The position numbers and the translations under genes were made by a program. Shown piece by piece: positions 53,392-61,764 of a stretch of 64,000 bases of DNA. The stretch spans positions 2,852,001-2,916,000 of the forward strand of contig NZ_CP035704.1 of assembly GCF_004168365.1 (NCBI RefSeq). Direction: 5' to 3'. Each line of letters begins with the position of its first letter. Position 1 is the first letter of the stretch. The notes beneath the pieces are model-generated. The model did not search any database. It was not told the origin of the DNA and saw nothing but the letters and a program-made list of their open reading frames with translations. Origin of the DNA: Pseudolysobacter antarcticus (GTDB taxonomy: Bacteria; Pseudomonadota; Gammaproteobacteria; Xanthomonadales; Rhodanobacteraceae).

Positions 53392-53930
53392 ACACTTCTC
53401 TCGGATTGGCTGTGCTCATCGGCACCGCTTTCGGCGCGGCACTCGAACAAGCCGGACTCGGCAATGCGCGCAAGCTGGTCGGCCAATTTTATCTCACGGA
53501 CTTCACCGTTTTTAAGGTGATGTTCAGCGCGATCCTCACTGCCATGCTCGGCATCTTCTGGCTGGCACGTTTGAGCTTCATCGATCTTTCTGCGTTGTAT
53601 GTTCCAGAGACATTTGTCGTGCCGCAACTTGCCGGCGGTTTACTGTTCGGACTCGGCTTCGTGCTCAGCGGTTTGTGCCCGGGCACATCATGTGTGGCGG
53701 CGGCCAGCGGTCGCGGCGATGGACTGGCGACGATGTTCGGTTTGTTCATCGGCGTGACTGCATGCGGACTGGCATTTGCTTATCTGGAGCCGTTCTACAA
53801 AAGCACAGCGTATGGCGCGCTGACGTTGCCGCAGCTGCTGGGTCTGCCGTACGGCGTGATCGTGTTTGCGATCGTCGCAATTGCACTCGTCATATTTCGG
53901 CTGCTCGAAAAACTGGAGCCGTCGACATGA
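53388..53930 (+). CDS. YeeE/YedE (DUF395) half-transporter B
   Basis: A 180-residue membrane protein and partner of the preceding half. Its signature is GGLLFGLGFVLSGLCPGTSCVAAASGRGDGLATM, with two Cys residues at the pore position. It has five or so transmembrane segments and a hydrophobic C-terminus. It starts inside the end of half A and overlaps the next rhodanese by 4 bases, so the two halves probably form a heterodimeric permease. Confidence 0.86.
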   Translation: MNTSLGLAVLIGTAFGAALEQAGLGNARKLVGQFYLTDFTVFKVMFSAILTAMLGIFWLARLSFIDLSALYVPETFVVPQLAGGLLFGLGFVLSGLCPGTSCVAAASGRGDGLATMFGLFIGVTACGLAFAYLEPFYKSTAYGALTLPQLLGLPYGVIVFAIVAIALVIFRLLEKLEPST

Positions 53931-54541
53931 GCGCCGCCAGAACTTTAGGAATTGCAGCGCTCGCGCTCGGCGTTGCGGCGCCCTTCGCGGGCAACCCGTA
54001 CCGAACGGCGCCGGGTCGGATCGATGTCGCCGAACTCGCCGGCATCGTCGCGCGTGAGGAAGATCATGTCGACGCAGTGCAACTAGCGAATTGGATTCGC
54101 GAGCGCAAATCCGGACTGCGTGTAATCGATGTGCGCAGTCCTGCCGAATATCAGACTTACGCCATTCCCGGTGCAGAAAACCATCCGATTGCGACGATCG
54201 ATCAGAACATATTCTCCGATCGCGACGTGCTGGTGTTGTATTCCGAAGGCGGCGCACACGCGGCGCAAGCGTGGGTTTTCCTGCGCGCGCTGGGTTTGCG
54301 TCACGTGTATTTTTTGCGCGGCGGTATGCAGGATTGGCTCGACGATGTGATCAATCCGGTGCTGGCCGCAGATGCCACGCCGCAGGCGCGCCAGGCTTTT
54401 GAAGACAGCGCAGAACTGAGCCGCTATTTCGGCGGCGTACCGCGTATCGATGACGAAAATTCTGCGCCAACCGACGCATCGAAAACACCAACCAGCAGCG
54501 TTGCCGCGACCGTCGCGCGGACAAGGAGACGAGGATGTTGA
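53927..54541 (+). CDS. Membrane-anchored rhodanese-like protein lacking the catalytic Cys
   Basis: A 204-residue protein with a hydrophobic N-terminus (residues 5-22) and a single rhodanese fold: LRVIDVRSPAEYQTYAIPGAENHP and VYFLRGGMQDWL. The active-site loop, which should be CxxGxR, reads YSEGGAHAAQ, with Ser106 at the Cys position, so persulfide chemistry is unlikely. It may instead bind or guide sulfur-carrying partners. The C-terminal 50 residues are low-complexity and probably flexible. It overlaps its neighbours by 4 and 7 bases. Confidence 0.8.
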   Translation: MSAARTLGIAALALGVAAPFAGNPYRTAPGRIDVAELAGIVAREEDHVDAVQLANWIRERKSGLRVIDVRSPAEYQTYAIPGAENHPIATIDQNIFSDRDVLVLYSEGGAHAAQAWVFLRALGLRHVYFLRGGMQDWLDDVINPVLAADATPQARQAFEDSAELSRYFGGVPRIDDENSAPTDASKTPTSSVAATVARTRRRGC

Positions 54542-55950
54542 GCGCCGCCGTGCCAGCCAACGATCACTACTTCGACGCACTCCGGCGACGCGAATTCGCA
54601 CGCCTCGATGCACATGATCATGCTTATCTCGACTACACCGGCAGCGCGCTCTACGGCGCCTCGCAGGTCGAAGCACAAACGCGTCTGCTCGCCGACGGCA
54701 TCTTCGGCAATCCGCACTCCGAACACACACCATCGCGCGGCAGTTCGGCCCTCATCGAAACCGCGCGTCGCGCAGTGCTGGCCTACTTCGATGTGGATGA
54801 AAGCACACACGCGGTATGTTTTATCGCCAACGCGAGTGCCGCGATCAAACTCGTGGCCGAGAGCTATCCGTTCTCGCCAAAGCGCGGCTTGATGCTGTCT
54901 GCCGATAACCACAACTCGGTAAACGGCATACGCGAATACGCGCACCGTGCCGGGGCACCGGTGCAAGTATTGCCACTCGACACAACGTTGCGCCTGGACG
55001 AGCCGGAGGCTCGGCTGGCACAAGCCACACGCTGCGGCGCAGGTCTGCTGGCCTTTCCCATGCAGTCGAATTTTTCGGGCGTGAAGCACCCGCAAGCGCT
55101 GGTCGCGAACGCGCAAGAACTGGGCTGGGATGTGCTGCTGGACGCGGCAGCGTTTGTCGCCTCCAATCCCTTGAGCCTGCATCGCTGTCCAGCGCAATTC
55201 ACCGCGATATCGTTCTACAAAATGTTTGGACTGCCGACCGGGCTCGGCGCACTCATTGCGCGGCGCGACGCACTTGCGATACTGCAACGTCCGTGGTTCG
55301 CTGGGGGCACTGTGGAATACGCGTCGGTGCAGCACGGACGACACCAACTGCGCGCAGGCGAGGAAGGATTCGAGGACGGCACGCCGAATTTCCTCGGCAT
55401 GGGTTCGGTGATTGCCGGCCTGAATTTTCTGACCGAAATCGGCGGCGCGCGCATCGCCCTGCGCACACGCGAGCTGACGCGCATATTCCTGCACGGGCTG
55501 CGCGCGCAAACGCATGCGAACGGTGCGCCACTCGCGCGCATCTACGGCCCGGGCGGCAGCGACGATGCCGGCGCCACCCTCACCTTCAACGTGCTGCGCG
55601 CTGATGGCCGCGTCGTGCCGTACGCTGAGTTTGAACAACGTGCGCGCACCGCTGGTGTGGCGCTGCGTGGCGGTTGTTTCTGCAACCCCGGCGCGGCCGA
55701 AGCCGCATTCGGATTCGATGCTGCGGCAACGGCGCGTTGCTTCGACGCAGCCGCCAGCGATTTCAGCATTCCGCGCTTTTCCGCCTGTCTCGGCAGCGAC
55801 ACCGCCGTCGGTGCGCTGCGCGCCTCGTTCGGCATTCCGACCAACAACCGCGACATCGCCCGCGCGCTCGAAGTGGTTGCGTCGTTTGCGCATAGCAAGG
55901 CTCAGTCACGAGTACAGTTCACGCCACACGCCGATCAACGCTTTCGCTAA
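54535..55950 (+). CDS. MOCOS-like PLP-dependent cysteine desulfurase
   Basis: A 471-residue fold-type I aminotransferase-V enzyme. The closest pattern is the NifS-like N-terminal domain of molybdenum-cofactor sulfurase: YLDYTGSALYGASQ near 31, NPHSEHTPS near 59, DNHNSVNGIREYA near 124, and FYKMFGLPTGLGALI with the PLP-binding Lys229. It then has WFAGGTVEYASVQHG, EGFEDGTPNFL, and LRGGCFCNPGAAEA with Cys381/383 in the persulfide position. No MOSC domain is attached. It probably removes sulfur from L-cysteine to form an enzyme persulfide, perhaps for cofactor sulfuration. It is last in the operon and abuts an IS3 fragment, so its C-terminus may have been altered. Confidence 0.85.
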   Translation: MLSAAVPANDHYFDALRRREFARLDAHDHAYLDYTGSALYGASQVEAQTRLLADGIFGNPHSEHTPSRGSSALIETARRAVLAYFDVDESTHAVCFIANASAAIKLVAESYPFSPKRGLMLSADNHNSVNGIREYAHRAGAPVQVLPLDTTLRLDEPEARLAQATRCGAGLLAFPMQSNFSGVKHPQALVANAQELGWDVLLDAAAFVASNPLSLHRCPAQFTAISFYKMFGLPTGLGALIARRDALAILQRPWFAGGTVEYASVQHGRHQLRAGEEGFEDGTPNFLGMGSVIAGLNFLTEIGGARIALRTRELTRIFLHGLRAQTHANGAPLARIYGPGGSDDAGATLTFNVLRADGRVVPYAEFEQRARTAGVALRGGCFCNPGAAEAAFGFDAAATARCFDAAASDFSIPRFSACLGSDTAVGALRASFGIPTNNRDIARALEVVASFAHSKAQSRVQFTPHADQRFR

Positions 55951-56007
55951 CGCCAAGCTGCCGATCACGCACGCTTTCAAGACCGACCTCGCCGCCAAGG
56001 ATCGAGA

Positions 56008-56295
56008 TTGGAAGCTCAGTCCAATCACAAGCAATGGGCGGCGCAACATCGCATCGAACTATTGCATATCCAACCTGGCAAGCCCACGCGAAACGCCTAC
56101 ATCGAACACTTCAACAGAACGTTTCGCACCGAAGTGCTCGATCGCTACGTCTTCACCTCGCTCGATGAAGTGCGTCGCATGAGCGAGGACTGGCGGCACC
56201 GCTACAACCATGACCGACCCCACCGATCACTCAGCGGCCTTTCTCCGATCAATTGCGCCGTGGCATCATTAACCAATACCTCTATTTTCAAATGA
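56008..56295 (+). pseudogene. IS3-family transposase C-terminal fragment
   Basis: The final part of an OrfB transposase: PGKPTRNAYIEHFNRTFRTEVLDRYVFTSLDEVRRMSEDWRHRYNHDRPHRSLSGLSP. The Glu of YIEHFN is the last residue of the DDE triad; the first two Asp residues and everything before are missing. It sits 60 bases downstream of the sulfur operon and marks the start of an accessory patch. Confidence 0.75.
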
Positions 56296-56427
56296 CTCGA
56301 AAATTCGAGGACACTACGCTGAAATCGACCAACTTTTCGCCAAGGTGCTTTTTCTACAACCTCGTTAGCTGACGTTCTCGTCTTGTCGTACCCTCGATTG
56401 GAAAGCCTACCTAGACTGGGATCTCGC

Positions 56428-57126
56428 ATGATCACCTCGAATGTTCTATGCCGCATGCTATTTATCCGTGCTGAGCAGAACGGCGATCCGCAATACGGCA
56501 CGGCGTTCACTATAGATATCGACGGCAAGCGATATCTTGTGACTGCTAAGCATTTGTTGGGGGATCCAATCCAGGTTGACAACCTCGAATACATGCATGA
56601 CGAGCGTTGGCTTTCGCTTCCTGTGCGGCTAGTTGGAACGACACGGGGGGAGACTGATATCGCTGTTCTCGCTGCGGATATTCCCCTTTCGGACTCGCTT
56701 CCGCTTGAGCCAACGCTGAAGGGGATCATCTACAGCCAGGACGTTTACTTTGTAGGCTACCCCTACAAAATGTTCATGAAAGCCGATGCGCTTGCCGGAC
56801 GCCCGGCTCCGTTCGTAAAAAAGGGCATTTTGTCGAGCGCTGTCGATATCACCTCCGGCATGTTTTTTGTCGATGCGCTGAATAACGAGGGTTTCTCTGG
56901 CGGCCCGGTGGTTTTTTTGCCCCTCGAAGAGCCAGAACCTAGGCAATTACGAGTAGGTGGGGTTGTCTCGAAATTCAAAGTAGAGTCCGAGCATGTCCTT
57001 GATCAGCAGTTGGAAAGAAATGGCATGTCCGTGACCTACAACACCGGATTCATGGTGGCTTACGACATAGCCTATGCCGTTCGACTCATCAGGGCCAATC
57101 CGGTTGGTTTCCCCATTTCGGCTTGA
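56428..57126 (+). CDS. Trypsin-like serine peptidase domain protein
   Basis: A 232-residue protein with a chymotrypsin-type fold. The catalytic triad is visible: His42 in LVTAKHLLGD, Asp77 in ETDIAVLAAD, and Ser157 in NEGFSGGPVV (GxSGGP). No signal peptide or membrane segment is evident, so it may act in the cytoplasm, where trypsin-like domains are unusual and often belong to stress or defence modules. The ATG at 56428 is chosen over an in-frame TTG at 56383. It lies in an IS-flanked patch with an unknown protein downstream. Confidence 0.75.
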   Translation: MITSNVLCRMLFIRAEQNGDPQYGTAFTIDIDGKRYLVTAKHLLGDPIQVDNLEYMHDERWLSLPVRLVGTTRGETDIAVLAADIPLSDSLPLEPTLKGIIYSQDVYFVGYPYKMFMKADALAGRPAPFVKKGILSSAVDITSGMFFVDALNNEGFSGGPVVFLPLEEPEPRQLRVGGVVSKFKVESEHVLDQQLERNGMSVTYNTGFMVAYDIAYAVRLIRANPVGFPISA

Positions 57127-57352
57127 TCTTCGCTAATCACTCTACACTTCTGCCGCGCTATGGTCTTTGAAGAGCCGTTCCCCTCAATTCTGACTGCGCA
57201 AATCAAGTGCCGCGAGTTTGCAAACTATGTGGTGCCCTACATCCATCAGCGCATACTTTAGCAAGGTCAGTATGCCCCCCGAAATTCGTGTTTTCTCGGC
57301 GGAATGGAACCCACGTTTACATCCGCTCTTTTCACCGACTAAGGTTAGCGAC

Positions 57353-58036
57353 ATGTTTAAATTCCTTCTAAAATTTAAACAATCCGGAAAACGTTCAACC
57401 CCAGCACCGGCGTTCGATAAGTTAGCTGGCGCCGAAAATCTTAGCGATGAAGGTTTAACTAGGTTTCTCCGCGAGGCAATCGCCTCGCAAAACAGCACTT
57501 TTGGCGCGCTATTTCTGGTTGCGGTTGCAAACTGGCGATACGACTACATCATCATGAAGCAGGTCGTTCAATTTGGCCTTGGCTTCACAGATTCGCTGGA
57601 AGGCTACGCCCAGTTCCAAACCTACCTTCTCGAGAAGCACCGATCAAACACGCTGGAGGATGAAATTGCCCGCCGCGCGATTATTTACCGCTACCTCGCG
57701 GCCCTCACACACATGTTGACGTTCCGAGCGCGGAAGCGCCCCGAACTGTGGGATGACGTGGCTGATTTTTGGGTCGCAGTCCTTCCTGGAGCACGAGCGA
57801 TTCGCCGAACGATTGAGGAAACGGCGCTCTGGCGAGCCGATGACACGAAAGAATTTTCCGAAGTAACGACGGAAGTAGATGGGGAAAACTACTGTCTGCG
57901 ACACTTGTTGCCTCAGGAAATTCGATCGCACGCTAAGATCAATGAGTGGAGAGAGAAAGACTGGTCACATGAGCAACGCGCCGAAATGGAGCAATTGGAT
58001 GCTGAAATTGGTCGCATGATCAATGGCCCTCGCTAG
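57353..58036 (+). CDS. Unknown protein, helical
   Basis: A 227-residue protein with no recognised domain. It begins MFKFLLKFKQSGKR and is mainly helical by composition, with FLREAIASQNSTFGALFLVAVANWRYDYIIMKQVVQ near residue 42. It carries scattered charged residues and no signal peptide or membrane span. ATG 57353 is chosen over starts at 57272 and 57218. It stands 226 bases after the trypsin-like gene. The two could form a small accessory module, but no sequence link is shown. Confidence 0.55.
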   Translation: MFKFLLKFKQSGKRSTPAPAFDKLAGAENLSDEGLTRFLREAIASQNSTFGALFLVAVANWRYDYIIMKQVVQFGLGFTDSLEGYAQFQTYLLEKHRSNTLEDEIARRAIIYRYLAALTHMLTFRARKRPELWDDVADFWVAVLPGARAIRRTIEETALWRADDTKEFSEVTTEVDGENYCLRHLLPQEIRSHAKINEWREKDWSHEQRAEMEQLDAEIGRMINGPR

Positions 58037-58659
58037 CGCAGTCGTCTGATTGTTGGAATCGCAGCTAAGGTTGCCCGCTTGCGCCTGCCGATTGGAGTTA
58101 TCGAGCGCTTCTTGTTGTGATCGCCGCAGTCGATCTGCTTCCATTTGCCGTGACCAATCTTCCAGTGCCCCGCTTCCGTAAGATTGTCCGCCCACGTCAG
58201 TAGTTGCACATCCACTCCGCGCGCCGGGAGCATTCTAGGTCATGGATAGCCTCGATCAAAAAATCCGAATGAAGAGTTTCTCAAAAGCATGCTAAGCACC
58301 AAGTAATTTACAGCTTCCTCGACAGGGTGCGAAGAGCTCACAACGCGCAATCGCCTCCCGGCTCTTCCATGAGACGATGCATTGCATCTGGAGCCAAATC
58401 AATCCCCCCCGGGCCAGCTGACTGCACCCAAGTCGACGCGCAAGTCAGCAAAAATGGTCGGATCTCGCAGAGCTGCGAAAACACCCGCATCGGCCGAATG
58501 GATCATGGAAATGTGGCGGCGCGTGGCCTTGCCAGAACATCTGGATGAGGATGCTGTAAATCGGGCAAATAGAATGCGCTGCATCTTCATTTCGCGAACG
58601 CCAGTGGCTGGTTTATGCAAAGCCGTGTTCTCGTACAATTTGTGCATCAGGTGAACGCC
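58037..58659. other. Gene-poor stretch in the accessory patch
   Basis: No convincing gene is visible in this 623-base stretch. Small open frames on both strands have irregular codon use; one minus-strand frame overlapping the unknown gene is short and mostly polar. The region probably holds degraded sequence. Confidence 0.5.
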
Positions 58660-58905
58660 ATGAACAATCCGATCACCGCAAGCAAAGCCCGGGCAGATTT
58701 TTGTCGACTCATCGACCACGTTGCCAAGTCGCATCAGCCTATCTTGATATCCGGTAGACGCGCGAGAGCGGTGCTCATTTCAGCTGACGATTGGCGGGCG
58801 ATACAGGAAACGCTTTACCTGCTGTCGGTGCCGGGCATGCGTGGTTCCATCAAGAAAGGCATGTCCGAATCGCTCGCGAAAAGTGCGAAAGCACTTGTCT
58901 GGTGA
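58660..58905 (+). CDS. Phd/YefM-family antitoxin
   Basis: An 81-residue DNA-binding antitoxin. The start ITASKARADFCRLIDHVAKSHQPILISGRRARAVLISADDWRAIQETLYLL is the YefM/Phd fold, with AVLISADDWRAIQETL typical of YefM. The C-terminal segment MRGSIKKGMSESLAKSAKALVW would bind a Txe/YoeB toxin. The ATG at 58660 replaces a longer start at 58615. The toxin that should follow is reduced to a stub, so this looks like an orphan antitoxin. Confidence 0.85.
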   Translation: MNNPITASKARADFCRLIDHVAKSHQPILISGRRARAVLISADDWRAIQETLYLLSVPGMRGSIKKGMSESLAKSAKALVW

Positions 58906-58994
58906 AATGGATCGTTGTTTGGGATTTCTCGGCAACTGCTGAATCTTGTTCTCGCAAACAAAAACGGCGCAGAAATCTGCGCCGTTTTGCGTGA
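58902..58994 (+). pseudogene. Truncated Txe/YoeB-type toxin start
   Basis: A GTG at 58902 overlaps the antitoxin stop (GTGA) in the standard toxin-antitoxin arrangement. The frame begins VKWIVVWDFSATAES, whose first residues match the KWxVVY start of Txe/YoeB toxins, but it loses similarity after about six residues and ends after 30 codons inside the terminator. The catalytic part of the toxin is absent, so the antitoxin is probably left without its partner. Confidence 0.45.
58961..58988. terminator. Bidirectional terminator between antitoxin and folE2
   Basis: AAAACGGCGCAGA and TCTGCGCCGTTTT are perfect 13-base inverted repeats with a 2-base centre, giving a strong GC stem with A/T tails on both strands. 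It can end the antitoxin transcript and the leftward folE2 transcript. Confidence 0.85.
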
Positions 58995-59007
58995 AATGAA
59001 ACCGCGA

Positions 59008-60000
59008 TCAACCGTGGCCGAGGTGCCCGAAACTCTCGCTGCCGGCCTGGAATCCGTTGAGCACGCCTTTGGTCGCGATCGCGACGGCGTTGTGCGGGTG
59101 CAGGCTTTCGTAGTGCGAGGCGCGCACCCAGAAATCGGTGATGCGTTCGTCGTGATTGAGCGTTGATTGAATGCGGCGTGCGGCGTCTTCGCAGAACATC
59201 AGGTTGGCGCCGTTGAGTTTGGCGAAAGCCTGCTCGTCGACTCGCTTGACGGCGGTCTGCACTGGCGTCTGCAACGCGTCTTCCACGGCGTCGATAATCT
59301 CGATGATCGGGAAACCGAAACTCGGTACGAGCTTCACGCGTACTTCGGCCGAACTGCGCTGGCTGTGCGGCGTGGCGCAGATGCCTTCTTCGCTGCCGAG
59401 CCACGACATCATTTTTTCATAATCGACCGGTTTGCCCGCGGCGAAATCCAGCGCAAAACGCTCCTGGATCAATTGCCGCGCGAGCGCCGCCGAACACGGG
59501 CACGTGCTCGAATACACCACCTCGGTGGCGATTTCCATGCAGAACTGGCCCTTGTCCATCACGCCGGTGATCGCGATCGGATACGATTTCCAGCCGCTGT
59601 TGTCGCTCATCAACGCCGGGCGACGCACGAGATGATTGAACTGGATGCGCACCATCGCTCGATCCGACAAATCGGCGTGCGATTCGAGAAATTCGCGCAA
59701 CAGGCGGCGCAGCGAACACGGCGTCAGCGGCTCGTTGGTCAGCACGCTATCCACATGCAGATACAGCCGCGACATATGGATGCCGCGCACTTCCGGCTTG
59801 TTGAGGTTCACATACGCGGTGACGCGCGCGCCGGATTGCACGGTACGACCGGCCTGATCGGCGAGGCTGATCGGCACTTCGATCTCGCCCATGCCGACCC
59901 ATTCCAGCGTGCCGGCGACAAAGGGTTTTACCTCTTTGGCGATATCCGGCAAGGTGCGCAGTGCGTTTTCCACGGGGGGCATAACCGTATCCTTTTTCAA
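59008..60000 (-). CDS. folE2: GTP cyclohydrolase FolE2
   Basis: A 330-residue GCYH-IB enzyme that makes 7,8-dihydroneopterin triphosphate from GTP for folate (and queuosine) synthesis. Signature segments: WVGMGEIEVPISLAD, NLNKPEVRGIHMSRLYL, VVYSSTCPCSAAL with the catalytic Cys near residue 160, and EGICATPHSQRSSAEVRV. FolE2 uses various metals instead of zinc, and in many bacteria Zur controls it. No perfect Zur box was seen upstream. The first Met at 60000 or the Met at 59982 could be the start. It is convergent with the antitoxin gene. Confidence 0.92.
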   Translation of the reverse strand: MKKDTVMPPVENALRTLPDIAKEVKPFVAGTLEWVGMGEIEVPISLADQAGRTVQSGARVTAYVNLNKPEVRGIHMSRLYLHVDSVLTNEPLTPCSLRRLLREFLESHADLSDRAMVRIQFNHLVRRPALMSDNSGWKSYPIAITGVMDKGQFCMEIATEVVYSSTCPCSAALARQLIQERFALDFAAGKPVDYEKMMSWLGSEEGICATPHSQRSSAEVRVKLVPSFGFPIIEIIDAVEDALQTPVQTAVKRVDEQAFAKLNGANLMFCEDAARRIQSTLNHDERITDFWVRASHYESLHPHNAVAIATKGVLNGFQAGSESFGHLGHG

Positions 60001-60211
60001 GCTGGCATCAAGTTCGAATCGAACAATCCGCGAGCCAATCAGCGCGAATGTCGTGAGTTTGCCTCGTCAGGGTAACGAATTCTGCGCTCGGCTGCGTAAA
60101 TAACGGGTGAGCGGACATGCTCAGGTGTTTCGAGTTATGGAGTCCGCCGGCGCGATTCTCAAGCCTGCCGCAAAGCCCGAATGACATCACCATTTCGCGC
60201 AGACAGCGAAT

Positions 60212-61075
60212 TTACAGCCTGCGTTGGCCACTGGCGAGCGCCCGCGCCGCAGACCAGCCGAACCACAGGCTGCGCCACGGCGACGCGCCGGGGTCGTTGC
60301 TGAGCGCCTGCAGCGGATCGGCTTGGCGCAACGCGCGCTGGATCAAGCTAAGGTCGAGCCGCGCACGCACGCGGCGACTGATGCTTAACGTTGAGCCCAG
60401 CGCCAGCGCGGCGCGAATTTCTGTTGCCAGCGTGTTGAGATAATCGCGCACCGATGCAGTTCGTTGCGCCGATGCAATCAGCAGATTTTCGCGATTGAGC
60501 TGATGCCGCGCGAGCAAGCTGAGTGGCAGCGGCAAGCGGCCTTGTTGCAGTTCTTGCGGCAACATCGCGAGCTGACGCAGCAATTGCGCGCACGCCGCGA
60601 GCGATGCGGCAGCAGTCGAACCCGAACCGCTGGCGCCGCCATCGGCATAAAATAGCTGCTGCTCGATAGAAGCCAGCGGTTGGCTGAAGCGCTGCGCCTG
60701 CGCGATCTGGGTCGCAAAATCTGCACTGCTCTCGATACCCAATTGCGCCGCTGCCCCACGAACCAGTGCCTGCCACAGCTCGGGCGAGATGGCGCATGCG
60801 CGTGGATCGGCGATCAGCGTTTGCGTGATCGGATGACGCGCTTGCAAAGCGCTGGCGCGCGCGAGTTCTTCGCTCCACCAGTTCAATTTGGTCGCCGCGA
60901 TCTGCGCTTCGGCGATATACAACGCGGTCTGCTCAAGCTCGAATATCAGGCAAGCGAAAGCGGCATTGAGCACTCGATCCGCTGGCGACAGGAACACCCG
61001 CAATACGTTGTTTTCAGGAAACGCCGAGAGCCATTTCTGCTCAAACGCCGCGAACGCGGTGCCACCCTCGCTCAT
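60212..61075 (-). CDS. Squalene/phytoene-synthase-like protein
   Basis: A 287-residue protein of the isoprenoid condensation family. AAFACLIFELEQTALYIAEAQIAATKLNWWSEELARA resembles the family's conserved helix with the first aspartate-rich region, but the catalytic DDxxD is not clearly conserved; the protein resembles the NDUFAF6-type branch. It might be a diverged enzyme or assembly factor. It overlaps the gph stop-start by 4 bases, so it is translationally linked to the hydrolase, and is last in a four-gene leftward set (ubiG, gph and this). Confidence 0.72.
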   Translation of the reverse strand: MSEGGTAFAAFEQKWLSAFPENNVLRVFLSPADRVLNAAFACLIFELEQTALYIAEAQIAATKLNWWSEELARASALQARHPITQTLIADPRACAISPELWQALVRGAAAQLGIESSADFATQIAQAQRFSQPLASIEQQLFYADGGASGSGSTAAASLAACAQLLRQLAMLPQELQQGRLPLPLSLLARHQLNRENLLIASAQRTASVRDYLNTLATEIRAALALGSTLSISRRVRARLDLSLIQRALRQADPLQALSNDPGASPWRSLWFGWSAARALASGQRRL

Positions 61076-61764
61076 CGCAAATTCAACGCCGGCAAAACTG
61101 GCTCGGCGAGTCCAAGCGCAAGCTGTAATTCCAGTGCCGTATCGACCACGACATCAGCGCCCCAATCGTGCGGATTTTCACCGTTGAGATAACCCCAGCT
61201 CACCGCGATCGTACGCAAACCGGCAGAGCGGCCCGCCTGCACATCGCGCACATCGTCACCGACATAAACGCTGCGTTGCGGGTCGACGCCAGCAAGCTGA
61301 CAAGCATGCAGAATCGGCGCTGGATCGGGCTTGCGCACGGCCAGCGTATCGCCGGCAACGAGCACGGCGCAGCGCTGGCTGAGTTTCAACGCGTCGAGCA
61401 CGCCTTGCGCGAGCCAGCCGACCTTGTTGCTGACCACGCCCCAGCGCAGCTTGCCGTTTTCGATTCGCTGCAAGACCTCATCCATGCCCGCAAACAGTCG
61501 TGAATGCACGGCGATATTGGCGGCGTAAATATCCAGAAAGCGCAGCAACAGAATTTCGATGCGATCATCGTCGGCATCGGCAAAACCCAGTCGCAAAATT
61601 GCGCGTGCGCCTTTCGATACCATCGGACGCAAGGCATCGAAATCTGCAGGCGCCCGCCCTTCTTCGTGCAACAAAATATTGAGCGCGCCGATCAAGTCCG
61701 GTGCCGAATCCACCAGCGTGCCATCGAGATCGAACAGCACGCATTGCAGCGCTAGCTCGGTCAT
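61072..61764 (-). CDS. gph: Phosphoglycolate phosphatase, HAD superfamily
   Basis: A 230-residue HAD phosphatase that removes phosphate from 2-phosphoglycolate produced in DNA repair and oxygenation reactions. Motif I is [15 protein letters not shown] at residues 9-23, motif II with VVSNKVGW, motif III KPDPAPI and motif [18 protein letters not shown]. The ATG at 61764 is chosen, as the longer frame extends into ubiG. It overlaps ubiG by 4 bases and the squalene-synthase-like gene by 4 bases. The genes form one leftward operon. Confidence 0.9.
   Translation of the reverse strand: MTELALQCVLFDLDGTLVDSAPDLIGALNILLHEEGRAPADFDALRPMVSKGARAILRLGFADADDDRIEILLLRFLDIYAANIAVHSRLFAGMDEVLQRIENGKLRWGVVSNKVGWLAQGVLDALKLSQRCAVLVAGDTLAVRKPDPAPILHACQLAGVDPQRSVYVGDDVRDVQAGRSAGLRTIAVSWGYLNGENPHDWGADVVVDTALELQLALGLAEPVLPALNLR

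Noticed and set aside
57965-58195. A 76-codon open frame on the minus strand overlapping the unknown gene
   Set aside because: Polar, low-complexity composition, no start context, and it lies partly inside a better-supported gene.
60001-60120. Zur operator before folE2
   Set aside because: No TGTTAT-N3-ATAACA match or close variant was seen in the gap; only isolated AT-rich fragments.
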